DNA from: Climacium dendroides
Taxonomy: Eukaryota; Streptophyta; Bryopsida; Hypnales; Climaciaceae
Assembly: GCA_950106755.1 (NCBI GenBank)
Contig: OX467086.1
Location: 11,364,001 to 11,428,000 of the forward strand
Length of the DNA: 64,000 nucleotides
Reading direction: 5' to 3'
Positions 1-12,497 of this stretch are shown piece by piece. Below the pieces are notes generated by a model. It saw only the letters and a program-made list of their open reading frames with translations. It was not told the origin of the DNA and ran no database searches. The first letter of the stretch is position 1. Every line of letters starts with the position of its first letter. The position numbers and the translations under genes are program-made.

Positions 1-1363
1 GACATAGTGATAGAATATCATGAGCAAATCATGTTTCCTAGATACCCAAAGGAATGCTGAGGACTTGAAGAAAAAACATGAACCACATAGGGGGTACCAA
101 CTAAGCTTAACCCTTAAATGTTGAGGCAAATGTTTGGTGTTAGATGGATGATAGAATCTCTCCATGTAGGATAGAAGTGCAACTATTCATCTTCAAAATT
201 TTGTGTGGAAAGGGAAGATCTTTTACAATATTTTGACTTTCAATGAATGTTTTTGTAATTTTTTAAGCCAATGATTCACATAGTCTTAAAAACTGATGAT
301 TTCTAAGGTCACCCCGTTGCCCTTTAACCCTAGAGTACTGCGGGTGCCATCTTGTAGTGTGGTGTTCCAATGACAATACTATGAGATGGAATGAGTTCAA
401 AAGTATTTTTTCATCCATATTTTTCTTGTTGACCTTTGATGGAGTGGGTTATGAAGAGAATTTAATTGAGTTTGTAGTCTTGCAAGTGTTTGTCTTCACA
501 TAAATGAGAAGTTAGTAAAAAAAAACGGATCATAGAATATGCTATTTTAGTGTATTTTGGGAAGTTGTCGTTCTTTGCTCTAAATCTAAAATTTCTCCTC
601 AGAAATGATATTTTTTGAATTTGAGTTCAACTAGCAAAATGAAGGTCATCTACTCTAGTTTCTACTCCAATTTGAATTTTGAAAAAATTCCTAATGTTGA
701 ATATTTTATTGCAATTTGAACCTAAGATGTATCTTCAATGTCTCTTATTTTTTTAATTATAAAATGACATAGAACTGAGTTTACACGATGATATTGGTCA
801 TTGTAATAGACACACATGGTGAAATTTTCAGATTTTTTGAAATAATTTTCTATAAGATGTGATTTTTCTTCACTTTATCTTCAAAAATTCTCCAAAAAAA
901 TCCAGTTTTCCACTGCAAAAATATATTTTTTTGTGAAGTACAGAAGACATGTAATATCATCTCTGAAAAATAAGTATAAAAATTTTCATACACATATGCA
1001 TGGTTGCAAAAATGACAGCAAACTGAGTGAGTGATGGGAGTGAGGTTCAAAATCAATGGTCATGGGTCCGTCATTTCATTTAGGGGTGAAGGGTCAACTT
1101 ATGTTCTACTTACACCCCTTTTATTTTATTTATTTGTTTCGGTTGCATTTTCCCCCTTCTCCCTTTGGGTCACTCCGTCACTCATTTATTATACAATTGA
1201 AACCCATCTTGGAACCTGACTCCCACCAGAGTTGTCATGCGGTAGGGAGTGGCCATGGCAACAAATGCCAACTACATCAACCACAACAACAGGGCCACTT
1301 ATTATGAAACATAATGGGGGGTGGTGCGCAAGCTGTGTTGTGTGTCTGAGGGGCTGGGCAAAT
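1..1363. other. AT-rich intergenic stretch, no gene seen
   Basis: This stretch holds only short chance open frames with no recognisable motif. Base composition is strongly AT-rich with many homopolymer runs. I see no RNA gene or mobile element ends. Confidence 0.6.
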
Positions 1364-1542
1364 GCACCCCCCCAATACACCCCCCAATACACCCCCCAAT
1401 ACACCCCCTAAATACACCTCCCAATACCCCCCTAAATACACCTCCCAATACACCCCTAAATACACCCCTAAATACACCCCCAATACACCCCTAAATACAC
1501 CCTCCAATACATCCCCCAATACACCCCCCAAAATACACCCCT
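1364..1542. repeat. Cytosine-rich minisatellite (AATACACCCC-type units)
   Basis: About 15 imperfect units of 11-13 bases built on AATACACCCC(C) or TAAATACACCC follow one another. The array is strongly strand-asymmetric, with C and A on the plus strand. It translates as Thr/Pro/Asn repeats on one strand and Gly/Val/Tyr repeats on the other, so the open frames over it come from the repeat and are not evidence of a gene. Confidence 0.9.
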
Positions 1543-2270
1543 TATAAAGAAGAACGAAAGAAGAATGAAAAACAAAATGGAAAAGGAAAGGAAAAAAAAA
1601 ACCTAATGACAAAGGGGAAAAAAAAGAAAGGGAAATCCACCCATCTGACAAGGTCGGATCAAGGGGGTGGATTTTTGTGTTCTCTAGGATAAAAGTGAAA
1701 AAAAAGTCCCTTATTGTTTAGGGTATGTATGTAGCTGATTTGGGGTCTCAGATTGCACGAAGTAACTACACCTAAAATCACACAAATAAGCAATTCAACA
1801 TGGTTTCCATTATTGTATTGAAATTTTTTAGTGAAATCCTGTTGAAAGCCAAAAAGGAATTCTAGACTCTCAAAGAATGCATTTTCTGGACACCAAATAA
1901 AATAAACTGTGGATTTTCAAAGTGCTGATGAGATAAGGTTTAGAGCAATCAACCATAGATTCTCATGAATACTGAAAGTATGTTTCACGGAAGAATCAAA
2001 CCTGTGCGGTTTTAGAAAGTGTGTGATTGAAGGTGAAATTTGCCCTGGTGTGAATTCAAGATTTGCAAATTTTATAGTGTGTGGCTAATAAAAAATTCCT
2101 ACGTTTTCCCCTGGGGTAAATCAATCCCCCCTGCTGGTCCCACTTCGTGGGACGGGTTTACTAGCGCCCTGCCAAATGACCCCCTTGTTCTTCCCCTCAT
2201 GATACTCCCTGTGCACCTCATCAAGGCCCCGCCTTTCTTCACCGACTAACAGAATTCATCCGAAAAGAAA
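1543..2270. other. Intergenic stretch upstream of the gar2-like gene
   Basis: No gene is visible. A purine-rich run of A and G blocks lies at about 1550-1640. A perfect short hairpin, GTCCCAC-TTC-GTGGGAC, lies at 2137-2153. Base composition rises towards GC after 2100, as expected on approaching the promoter of the next gene. Confidence 0.5.
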
Positions 2271-3156
2271 CCATCCATCCATCCATTCGTCGTCGTCGTC
2301 GTCGAGGTCGTCGAGGTCGAAGCTCCCTTGGCTATGGCGGGTCTACGGCTATGGCCGCGCACAAGCTACGGAGAGTGCGGCGCGGCGAAGTTTGCGATTG
2401 CTGGTGCGCTCGCTCGCTCGTTCGCGCTCTCCACTTTCTTTCTTTCACCTTTTCGAATGATCCTTTTTGGCCCCCTTTTTTTTTGAATTTTCGGAGGCGT
2501 TCTTGTGCAGAGGGATTGGAAGGAGAAGCTTGAGCTCGAGTTCGCGCATGCGGAGTTCATGATCGTTCTTTTGGTTCGATGAGATTGGCGTGGCGATGGC
2601 AGAGCGGCTGTTGTGGAAGCTTGGGCTCATGAGTTTGGCGTTGGCCGTGGAGTTGGAGGACTGGAATGATGGATTGATTGGTTCGCTTGGTGCCTTGGCC
2701 TGTTTAGTCTAGTGAAGCTAGGGTTTGAGGATTTGAAAGGCAAGAATCGAAAGTGCTGCTCGGAGGTTTGGAGATGGAACGGCAGGATTGGAGTTCTTGG
2801 TTGGATTTCGTGTAGAGTTTGGAGTGGTCGTTTTTTTTTCGGGTGCTTCTTTGGTGGTGTAGAAGTGTTCTTCGGGGCATTTTTTTTTTTTTTGAGGAAT
2901 TCTGGGGAACAGGTGTTGATTGTTTCCGCAGTAGTTGATACTTTGTTCTCTAGCATCGGCCTCCAGTTTTCGATTTTGAGCTTTAGTACTGCATAGTAAT
3001 CTTTTTTAGTTTCAAGAACGGAGTGGCTCGGGGAAACGTGGTAGTGGAGTGTTTCTGAGAGGTGATTGGCAATGTCTTCGGTAGCGCAAATTGCTTTTCA
3101 ATGCAGGATTTAATGTTTGTGCTTCAAATTTCAATTTGTGGTCGATTCTTTGGAAA
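2271..3156 (+). promoter_or_regulatory. GC-richer promoter / 5' leader of the gar2-like gene
   Basis: Composition changes sharply here from AT-rich to GC-rich. The segment starts with (ATCC)n and (GTC)n microsatellites at 2273-2315. It contains several short open frames, including one beginning at the ATG at 2351, which could act as upstream ORFs if the region is transcribed. The transcription start cannot be placed from sequence. I infer a long leader because no other gene explains the composition. Confidence 0.45.
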
Positions 3157-5204
3157 ATGGGTTCGTTCGTAGCCGAGGCAGGAACAGACGTTTCTTTAGA
3201 ACGGGAGAAGGTGAAGAGCTCTGAAGACAATTTCAAAAGTCTTACTGCTGGTGAGCAGGGTGTTACAAGCCCTCAGGTGCCTGTTCTGCAGGACGGAAAG
3301 AACCCTAACGCGCTTCCGTCTTTGAGATCCACGGATGGTCAGAAAGTGGACGAGAATCAGGTTCCTTTGAAGAAGGATTGGGGCTATTCTGAACCTGGGG
3401 AGCCGGACTACGTACAGAAGTGCAATGGGAATCCGGACTCCCAAATTTACGAGAATGGAGACGGCGACTTGCCGTCTTTTTCTATCAGGAGATTACGAAG
3501 GTTGCCTCTTCGATTTAATTCTGATCAGCAACCTAGTGCGGTAATCTCTGCAGTGGATCGAAATCGGCCAGATGATGATAGGGGAGAAAAGTTAGCTGTG
3601 AGCAAAGGCGACGAGACCATTAGACCGGGGCAGGCTCTTCCCGATCCCAGTGCCGTGGATGCTGCACATTTTAGTGGTGATTTAATAGGGGTTCCTGAAC
3701 AGGTGCAGAACTTGTTGGATTCTAGCAGAAGCAAAGAGTCCATTTCCGAACGTTCACTGAATGGTCTGGAAGAGCGTGCAAACCAAGTCGGTGCTCCTGG
3801 TGTTCAAAACGGAGAGATCGAGAGCAGGAATCCCGAGTTAGAGAATGGGAAGCTTGCAATTGAAGAACCTGAGTTTCGGAATCCTGGCAGTGGTGGTGAT
3901 CAATCGCTTGGACGAGTGAATGGCGAGGTTCCGTTGGAAAGGGAGGGACAGGGAGGAAACGTATTGGGCCCGGAGATTTCTGAAAAAAGGGAAGATGTAG
4001 CTTCTGAGTATGCTTCAAATAGCTCAAACGCATTAGAAGGAGAGGACGGAAGCAGATTGCCTCAATCTCACGAGTCTCATGTCTCAAGTTCTAATCCTGA
4101 AGTTGGGCATGTTGCTCCTGGAGATGACTTAGACGCGTCACCTGAGACTTCGGGTTTATCATCAGAAGTACGTCGTGTGTCTGACAAGCACAGTTTAAAG
4201 GTTGAACCGCCAGACCCAGTTGTAGAGGACCCGAATCGAGGTAATATCTAATTCATTTTTGCTGTCTGCATTTACTAGGAGACGTCTGTATTTCCTTTAC
4301 TGCTGGTCATACTGTAGACAAGAGACTTTGCACCTACTCTTCTGTATTTTAAATCACGTGATTTAACGAGCAAACTTAATATGTTGTATTAAAATTAAAA
4401 TTAATCTGACAGATGGTAATGGGAAAGTTCGAGAGGACGTAAATGTCGGAGCATCAATCAAGCCTGCAGAGCTACCCTCCCCTGGTATCGTACAAATTCT
4501 TCCCCCTGTTATGGGGAGCAGATTTGGGAGTCCAGGAGAGACGACGGATGAAGAGTCGGATTCACCGCGGAGCAGCGAGGGCTTTGCGTACCCAGATTCG
4601 GATGCAATGACGCTTCCGTACTCGGGACAAATTATGTACCCTTCACGTATTTCTTGTGCACAGGCATCGAATGGACCAAGTATACTTCAATATTCGGGAA
4701 GCATGTCATTGCGGTCTGACAGCAGCACAACAAGCAACCGGTCTTTTGCCTTTCCAATGTAAGGAGGTAACTAGATGGAGCTCTTGAGATTATTAGGTGT
4801 TTGTTGAGTCTCCACCAGTTTACTTTGCACAAAGTTATTGAATTATAGAAACCCGATATAGTGAATGTTACGTGTTTTGATACCCTCATATAGTGAATGT
4901 TATGTGTTGCTTGTCGATCGCGTTAGTTTTTTCTTCTTTGAAATCGTAGATGGAGGCTGCACAACAGTCTGTTGTTTGCTAACCCTCAACTACTCTGTAG
5001 AAGAGCTCCTCTTCTTGTGACTTTCCAAAGCCTTGTCTCTTCTTCATTGAATGAATCTGACAGATGTTTTTCCTTACACGCAGTCTGGCACCTCCAGAAT
5101 GGAATAGCAGCCCGGCTCGAATGGCTAAAGCTCAACCTCGACGAAAAAATCGATTTGATGGCTGTTGTTTCTTCAGATTAAATCGGTCACGTTACAAGTA
5201 TTAG
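3157..5204 (+). CDS. gar2-like (18S pre-ribosomal assembly protein-related) plant protein, three exons
   Basis: I propose exons at 3157-4240, 4413-4758 and 5084-5204, giving 516 residues. Intron borders are GTAATA/CAG-type and GTAAGG/ACGCAG, and the phases agree. The start is the ATG at 3157; the open frame reaches further upstream but without an ATG. The first 360 residues are acidic and low complexity (Glu, Asp, Ser, Asn rich) with one basic patch (RRLRRLPLRF). The C-terminus is the recognisable part: a Ser-rich LRSDSSTTSNRSFAFP block, then after the second intron PPEWNSSPARMAK, a basic stretch and a short Cys-containing tail. Plant proteins labelled gar2-like carry this SFAFP...EWNSSP ending. 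Their biochemical role is not clearly established and the gar2 name is only a loose similarity. Stopping at exon 2 would end the protein just before the conserved tail, so the third exon matters. Confident on family, not on function. Confidence 0.8.
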
Positions 5205-6483
5205 GTAATTTTTAATACTCCCTCAACTTAAAGAGACATCGCTCTCTGTCTTACATGCTTGCTCCTTCCAAAACGGTTTACAATCCCGAACTTCTTGGGG
5301 TTTTTGATCCTTTCATTTGACCTTGCTAGTGAAATTTATGGTACCCTCTACTTGAAACTTGAGTGTCACCTGAAATTGAGAGGAGCACTGAGGTTGCATT
5401 TCCAAAAGATCTAATAGGTGAAGCAAGAAATGAGTTGCTGGAGTGTTTTTAGTTTTTGTGATTCAGTGTCGAGCAGATTGCTTCTGACTAAAAGTTTGGA
5501 CATGCTTTGGGGTGGATGTGGCTACTTCTAAATCTAAACAGTGTCTTTTTCTTGTTTTTGTTTACAGGGTTTATTTTGGAAGTCTACTATCTAGCGACCT
5601 TGCCTTCTTCTGAATGCTGACTAAGCAATAAAGTTGGTAATAACGTCTATCTCAAGCAAAACCCTATGACATTGTATTTGATGTAGTGACGTAGTGTAGA
5701 TTTTGATTCCTCTTCAAACATGCCATATTTTAATGAAGAATAGAAGTGTTAAAAAATAGTGAGACCATGTCAAAACTAAAAATCTGAGGAAATCGTCCAA
5801 AATATCTACTGTACGTGACTTAATAATATAGAGCATCCATTCCTCGAAGCTTCCTGAACAATTACCAATGTGACTTTTCAAAACATTCATCATTGGTTGA
5901 ACAGTTGTGATCAATTGCGGTGCGTCTGAAAAATTATTTTGTATTGCAGGTCTGGGGTTCTGCGTGTTTAAATCGTTTGCTGGTGTTTGCCGAACTAATT
6001 TGGAGACGTTTTGCACCAGGTCTTAGCTTCTGCATGTGTCGTATGACGTGTGTATTTTTGGAGATAAACACGGGGGAACGGAGGAGCTGCTCAGGACTAG
6101 CTTGGGGTTGCTCTGCAAACGAGTACTTACGAGAAAACATTCTGCATTCTTTTGTTGACGTGGTTGGTAGAGATTACCATCACAGAAATACATATCTGGG
6201 CTTGAGACTGAGTGCATTCCTAGATTGTTTATAAGGGCGCATATCTGTCCACACTTTTCTCACGGATTCAAATTATGTAATAAAGCGGATATCTTGCTTT
6301 CACAATGTGTTGGTTGAATGCTATGTTTACGTTACTACGTAGAGATGAATAATCTTGCTTAGTAGTGGCAGTGGAGGTGTCTTTATGATGAAATCAAGTG
6401 AGTTACGTTGTCACAATAGATGGTCTCACTTAAGGGGCAGGGACTTCCAAACAGACTTCCACTTTTCAATACATCATATGTTA
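5205..6483 (+). other. Downstream region of the gar2-like gene, no separate gene supported
   Basis: Possible polyadenylation signals (AATAAAG) lie near 5626 and 6281. An open frame at 5920-6234 has no ATG-supported start and no recognisable motif, and could be untranslated sequence of the preceding gene. No other structure is evident. Confidence 0.4.
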
Positions 6484-6712
6484 GTGCAAATCTTGCAAGT
6501 CCCATTGTTGCACTCAATATTATTAAACGCAAATCTTGCAAGTTCCATTGTTGCACTCAATATTATTAAACGCAAATCTTGCAAGTTCCATTGTTGCACT
6601 CAATATTATTAAACGCAAATCTTGCAAGTTCCATTGTTGCACTCAATATTATTAAGCGCAAATCTGGAAGTTCCATTGTCGTACCCAACATTATTTAGCA
6701 CATATCTGCAAA
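6484..6712. repeat. 43-bp tandem repeat, about five copies
   Basis: The unit contains AATATTATTAAACGCAAATC followed by TTGCAAGTTCCATTGTTGCA and CTC. The first and last copies are degenerate and the central three are nearly identical, suggesting recent homogenisation. It gives repeated peptide in one frame, which I do not regard as coding. Confidence 0.9.
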
Positions 6713-7227
6713 TTCATTTTGTCAACTTGGTTGCAGATTTCGCTGCAAGTGTCTTCGAGGTTAACAAACCTTTTGGGTCACATAATCATAAGGACAACTA
6801 TGGTTCAAAGTTGTCATCTAACTTTGAGTGCAATTTCATAAGGACAACAAGATTACCATGCCTTATCTCCAGAGATAAAGGTCCCTTTTCTCCAGAGACA
6901 AAATAACTTTGAATTCTTTACTTCCGAAGACAAGAAGAGTATCAAGCAACGTTGAATTCTAAACCTCCAAATAGATTATTCCCAAATATGAAATGATTTG
7001 AAGTAAAGCAACCAGTTGTAACTACGAGCATGGGACACGACCAAATGATTTTAATATCCAGTCTAGTGCACAGGCAAAACCAAAGTAACAATGAAAAAAC
7101 ATCTAAAATATACCCAAACGCTCAAAATGTGTAAAAAAGGTCTCTGAAGGGAAATAATCTAAAAGTAGGTAAAAATACCCCATCAAATATACATCAAAAT
7201 GGATTCAAAAAGACATCCCTGAAGGAC
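6713..7227. other. Intergenic, no gene seen
   Basis: AT-rich sequence between the 43-bp repeat and the tRNA gene. Only short chance open frames were found. Confidence 0.5.
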
Positions 7228-7233
7228 AAAAAT

Positions 7234-7306
7234 GCCCAATACAGGTCTCGAACCTGTGACCTTCGCGTTATTAGCACGACGCTCTAACCAGCTGAGCTAA
7301 TTAGGC
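7234..7306 (-). tRNA. tRNA-Ile (anticodon AAU)
   Basis: The 73-nt reverse complement folds as a cloverleaf. The acceptor stem GCCTAAT pairs with ATTGGGC with one G-U pair. It has a D arm with AGCTCAGCTGGTTAGAGC, an anticodon loop CTAATAA with anticodon AAT at 7270-7272, and a T arm with ACAGG-TTCGAGA-CCTGT. There is no intron and no encoded CCA. A run of five T on the transcribed strand lies directly downstream (plus-strand AAAAA at 7228-7232), as expected of a Pol III terminator. A-box and B-box sequences are intact, so it should be functional. Confidence 0.96.
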
Positions 7307-7860
7307 AACCATAGAAGCCACAACGGCTTGTTGAAATAGGATTACAGAATAGAGTATATATAAGAGAAAAGATATTCCTGACCTCATCGTAGTATTGAAA
7401 AGAATGGGAAATCCTCCTGACATTTGTCCCTCTAACCAGTGCTTCGTCTTGGAGAAAGCCCCGAGACAGTAGATGCTGCCCAACTTAAACACACAATACT
7501 TGTTTCTAAACGGTGACCTACTTTACGCCTTAAGCTCAGCATGAGTATACAGAGTATTGCAATCATTTCCGAATCCATTCGCAGTTGTCACAGTGTTCAT
7601 GCTAGGAAGAATCATAAGTAAGATTATTGGTATCAGAAAAACAAGCCCGTTTGAACCAATCATAATCAGCCTGGAAATCCCTCATCTCTTCTTCGAAAAA
7701 TGTGTACCCCAAACCAAATCTGCAATATAGTTGACAGAATAAAAAGCTATTTATAACACCCCCTGGATGCGGTATTGAGGGATTCCAAGCGCAGAGCTCA
7801 AAGTACCAGCTAAGCACATTCTACATCTAAACAGTGTTATACAAAAAAATCTCACAAGCC
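7307..7860. other. Intergenic between tRNA-Ile and complex I subunit gene
   Basis: No gene is supported. The right-hand part is likely the 3' untranslated region of the minus-strand gene ending at 7861. Confidence 0.4.
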
Positions 7861-9472
7861 TCAGGGGGCTTCCTCAAACGGCGACGAACCAGAGTCCCCG
7901 GCCTTATCCACTTGATACTCAATCGCCTCTTTGAACACTTCGGTGTTCTTGAAGTCAGTGGCCCCAAAGTTGTATGATCGCACTGCCACAAGACAGGCTA
8001 CTATCTGCAATCAACCGAAAAACAAACCGTTAGGAACCTCTGGACTGATCTGTGGAACCAACAACTCATCTTATCAGGCACTTCGATAGCTTTCAATGAC
8101 CAAGTGGTGTAAGCATGTCCATGACTGAATGGAAATGGAGTTGGCTACTGTCCCTACAAAAGAGTCTATAACCTCCCACTTTGAATGACGGCATAAGAAA
8201 TCATCCAATACATTGAGAGAAGAAACAATTTGATTTCAAGAGTGATTTTCTAGTAACCAAAGAGAGCTCTACAGTGAGCTTGCAATGACAGCACATCCCT
8301 AACTATTTGTTGGAATGCTCAAAGTAACGGAACGAGATCCTCTACCTGCATACCCAAAATCAAAGTCTAAGAACGATGACCACAGGAAATTAGGGCGTTT
8401 GGGTTCTCGTTACAGTGAATTTGTCTGGAGTAGTGAGTGGGTTAATTCACTCCATACAGACCATAAGCAACCACTCCATTCAACCACGGTCTGAATTTCT
8501 TAAGGGTGCGGTAAGGACTCCCCAATTCTCTACTTGCATCAAGCTGGTAACAACGTCAGAATGCAAACCCTACCAGATTAAATTGCAGATTAAACTCCAG
8601 CAATTCCAATTTTCTGGTAAACTTCGCCCTCAGTTTCCCTCGGAGGGGCAGCTTTTAGATTAAAAAAAGTCGACAATCCGTGAATAATCCACGAATCGAT
8701 CTGTAATCGAGACGTAATCCTTAACCCCTATGAGTCCAAATGGTCCAAAGTACACGCTTCCATATCTATAGGAATTAGATTAAATCAATTAAGAAACTTC
8801 AAGAAAGGTAACCAATGTATTGGTAGAAAGAACAAAATATGCACGCCAATTATAAACGATAAAAATATATTCTGGAAATTACTCTCTTCGAGTATTAGCT
8901 TCCGAAACGGGCTCTCTAATTTTTACATTCTACAAACGCAAGACATCTGAGAAACGTCAGAAAACCGGACGCAGCGAACGGCACAATTACTAGCACAACG
9001 GCAGATTACTGTGCTCCCAAAATTCTCCACATCAACCAATTATGTTCAAAATCCCCGACAATATCCAATTCCTTCCAAATCCCACCAAACCCTAACGTAC
9101 CGAGACGGCGACGCCGAACGCCCACATGTACTGCAGCGTAAACCCGAGCGGTTCCCAGGCCTCGCCCTCCCAAAAATCAGGCGTGATGCCCTCCAGCTTG
9201 GCGCAAGCCTCCTCGTAGGCCTTGAGCTCCGCAGGTGACATCTCGGGTTCTGCAGGCGTGGCCGTGACGCTCTTGCGCTCGGTGGGGACATTGCGGGCGA
9301 ACGCGACGTGAAGACACCCCAACTGGCGACTGGATTGTTGCGTATGATGGGACCTGAGTGGCGAGAACGACGCGGGAGGTGGTGCGGCAGAAGAACAAGC
9401 AGAGCGGGAAGTGGAAGAGGAGAGCAAGCGGGCCATCCCCGTTGATGCAGCGGCGGTGGCCATGGTTGCCAT
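7861..9472 (-). CDS. Probable mitochondrial complex I ESSS (NDUFB11-like) subunit, two exons
   Basis: Exon 1 is 9472-9101 and exon 2 is 8004-7861, separated by a 1096-bp GTACGT...GCAG intron in phase 0; the product is 171 residues. I chose the ATG at 9472, although the frame is open to 9589. Residues 1-60 are rich in Ala, Ser and Arg with few acids, as in a mitochondrial presequence. The mature part has an acidic helix (SPAELKAYEEACAKLEG), a TPDFWEGEAWEPLGF motif, one membrane span at about 108-133 and a short tail with SYNFGATDFKNT. This one-span layout matches my memory of plant ESSS proteins of respiratory complex I. If correct, it is a structural subunit of the membrane arm in the inner mitochondrial membrane. 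The coding call is strong; the family name rests on recall and needs a search. Confidence 0.7.
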
Positions 9473-11097
9473 AGCTGCGCGAATTGGTGCAACGAGGTGC
9501 GAGGAAGACCGGAGGGGATGAGAATGGCTGGGGGGAGACAGAAGGGTGCAAAACCCCGCCTCAACTGAACCCCGATGAACTCTGTTCATCCAAACTCACT
9601 CTGTTCATCCATGATATCTATCCTTAGCGGGGATCCTGACGGTCTATCCAGTTCTCTGTGTGAAATCTTCGCAGTCCTTCCGTCCAGGTTCAACATTCTC
9701 TGCCAAATAATTATTTAACTAGGGTACGCATGACCGTCCATCTTCGATTTTCTTTCTCTTAAAGGACTAATAAATCATGAGCATGTAAAAAAAGTTTTTG
9801 ATCCCCTTATTTTACGGTGAGACTTACACCTATCTAGTTGTGATTAGATAGTGTGCAAAACTAATGCTTTCTTGTGTTGAATGCAAAACATGCAAATTGA
9901 ATAAGGATGAATTCATGCATGGTTTAGAATAAAAAGTGAAGTAGGGACCAAATAGAGGGTGACATTTCTTGAGTTTTAGGGTAATTGCAATGAACAGGAG
10001 TAGCCATTTGTCTTTTACTGATGCTAGACCCGAGAGGCATGCATCTTAACAATTTATGTGTTAGGATGGTATACATTGCAAACAATTGACTTATCAACAT
10101 ATGAGGAAAATGAAAATATGAAAGGACTTCCCTTCCTTAGTGTGGTTCCCTAATTTTTCAAAGTTTTCATTGATTGAAATTCTTCTAATGATATATTCAA
10201 GTGCTAAAACTGGATGAATTCATTATCGTCATATGCAACTTATATTAAACACTTAAGTAATTTGTACGAACCTCATTAACTCTAGGTGCAATAATTGTGA
10301 ATATGTAGTAAACTGATAACTAAATAGATATTTACATTGATAATTAGTTGCTACTAATAAGTTAAACTTGAGACTAGAGAATGCTACCAAGATGTTTAAT
10401 TAATTAGATAGTAAATTTTGTTACATTGGCATGATTCTTGTGCCCCAAATCATAGCATATATGTATATAAAGGTCTATAATTTAGCATAGGTATGGATTT
10501 GCATTTCAAAATGTGTGTTATAAATAGTACCAAAGAATTAGAATTCCACCATTGAAACAAAATTGATGTAATAGTGGCACCACATCATTCATCATTTCTG
10601 AGTAGTTAATCATTGATTCACTTATGCATGTTCTATTGATGCCTTGTCAAGATATTTAAAACTTTTTCCTTTGCTAATTTTTATTTTTTCTACTTGCAAG
10701 ACTAAGCTTACCACTACAAAATTATGCACATGAATGCCAAACCATAAAAATATTACTAAGCTTACTAACACTCCCTTTGTTTTTGAAAAAGACTTATGAT
10801 TCTGTGTATTTTTCAAAGGAAACACGTGGAAATAAACATAGAATGAATATTCACTCAGTAGTTAATTTCAATGTATGATCTCTTAATTGTTCTAAGATTA
10901 CAGAGTCACTTCTAAAAATATTCTAGATTGTAGCCTTTGATAAAGCAATCACAAGTAGATCAAGTGCATATCCACAAATTGGGGTATTGACCTCTAAAAC
11001 AGAACTACAAGTAGCGAGTATAATTTAAATTTTAAAGCGGGCTTCGCTCCCTCTACCTTCCTTTCTTGGTGTTTATAGTGAGCATTGTTGACACCGC
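9473..11097. other. Intergenic, AT-rich after 9700
   Basis: The first 150 bases are probably the promoter and leader of the minus-strand gene ending at 7861. The rest holds only short chance open frames and long A/T runs, and ends at the TTAA element. Confidence 0.5.
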
Positions 11098-12028
11098 TTA
11101 ACCCCTAAAGGACCATTGTCCCTTTGGGGGACAAATGCATTTTCAAGCAGGTACCTACGAGCTGAAATTTTGTTGTGATATTTTGAAACTTTTTTGAAGA
11201 TAGAAAAATTGATAAGCTTCATGGGAATGTAATTTTTTTCACAATCGGTGCCCAAGAACAAAATTTATGACCAAATAAACTCAAAACAGGGGACAAGGGG
11301 CAGTCTGGGTAGCAAAAACAAATTTGCATAATTTTTAATTTTTAACTTTTAATTTATTTTTCTTGTAGATTATATTTTTGTCTATCTGAAGGCTTTGATT
11401 TGTTTCATTTGGATTTGGTATGAGAAAGTTATAGATATTCTTGTTTTTTGGGCAGTTAGAGCATCTTTTTGAAAAAAATAACTTGTAGGATGCATTTCTG
11501 AATGCAATTTTTGCAATTTTTGCAATTTTTTTTTCATGGTTTAGTTTACTTGCTAAAACAATCTCATTGGCATTAGTGCATTTTAATTCCATCTTAAAGA
11601 TATTAATAATTTAGATTTTCCTTCTTTCTCATACCTACTTCTACTTAACAATTTTTTTAAACATGAAAATTAAGTTTTTTTTTGAATTTTTTTCTCCTAG
11701 ACTCTCAACTCAATTTCGCACAATAAAGATTTAAATCTCAAAACTCTATAGTGCAAAAAATTTAAGTTAAAAAAGTTCAAAGTCAAATAATCTAGTCTCG
11801 CAAGGTGTTGAAAAATTTGTTTTATTCACTTTAAACGCAAATATCTTTTAATCTATGTGGTCAAAATTTTTGAAATTTTTTCCAAACATTTTCATACTAG
11901 TAAGGTATAAGATCCTATGGTTGAATGTGCAGAAAAAATAATTTTCAAATCTTTTTACTCTTTGCTACAGAAATGGCAGTTTTGAATGTTTTTTGGCAAA
12001 AATAAGGCCTTGGTCCTTTAGGGGTTAA
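11098..12028 (+). mobile_element. TTAA-flanked piggyBac-like non-autonomous element, copy 1
   Basis: The element is 931 bp including both TTAA sites. The left end reads TTAA-CCCCTAAAGGACCA and the right end TGGTCCTTTAGGGG-TTAA, a terminal inverted repeat of about 14 bp inside a TTAA duplication. Next to the left repeat is a short hairpin, TTGTCCC...GGGGACAA. The interior is AT-rich with no transposase frame, so it must depend on a transposase encoded elsewhere. It is clearly related over its whole length to the copies at 27048 and 39434 and is the most diverged of the three. TTAA plus CCC termini is the piggyBac signature; the assignment rests on ends alone. Confidence 0.75.
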
Positions 12029-12497
12029 TAATACAACATTCCATAAAGAAAAAGGCAACATACAACCACCATTGCAAAACTAGATGAAATAAAATAGCAA
12101 TCCAAGTAAACCCTCTCTAATATACAGTAAATATCATGGACAAAGATGTCAGAAACTATGAATATTTTGATAACATTTTGCAATTTTTCTTTTTTTGTCT
12201 ATACTAAAGAAATATGTTTCTACAAAATTAATTTCCAAAAAATTTGGTATCCATTTCCAGAATTATTTTTTATTGACCTTGACCACAAGGTATAGTACAT
12301 TGATTATCCTATTATCAAGGAATGAAATTAGTATCACCTATATATTAGTGTCATCATAAACATTCATTATAGAACTTGTTATAGAACTTGGACATTAACT
12401 TTTGTAAAAATTAGTACAATAAAATAATATTTCAACTTATACTCATTCAAAATGGTGTGACTTTGTCACATTGATATCACTTGCACTATTTGGACAC
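12029..12497. other. Intergenic between two short DNA elements
   Basis: AT-rich sequence with no gene, RNA or repeat boundary visible. Confidence 0.5.

Noticed and set aside
1277..1651. Long minus-strand frame with Gly/Val/Tyr repeats and a plus-strand Thr/Pro frame
   Set aside because: Both frames arise from the 12-bp minisatellite; repeats without stops stay open by chance and there is no start or flanking gene structure.
3722..4087. Minus-strand 121-codon frame opposite the gar2-like exon
   Set aside because: It lies fully within a well-supported exon on the other strand and has no ATG-based gene structure or motif.
6355..6906. Two plus frames with repeated LLHSILL peptide
   Set aside because: The frames are created by the 43-bp tandem repeat, whose length is not a multiple of three, so they change frame across copies.
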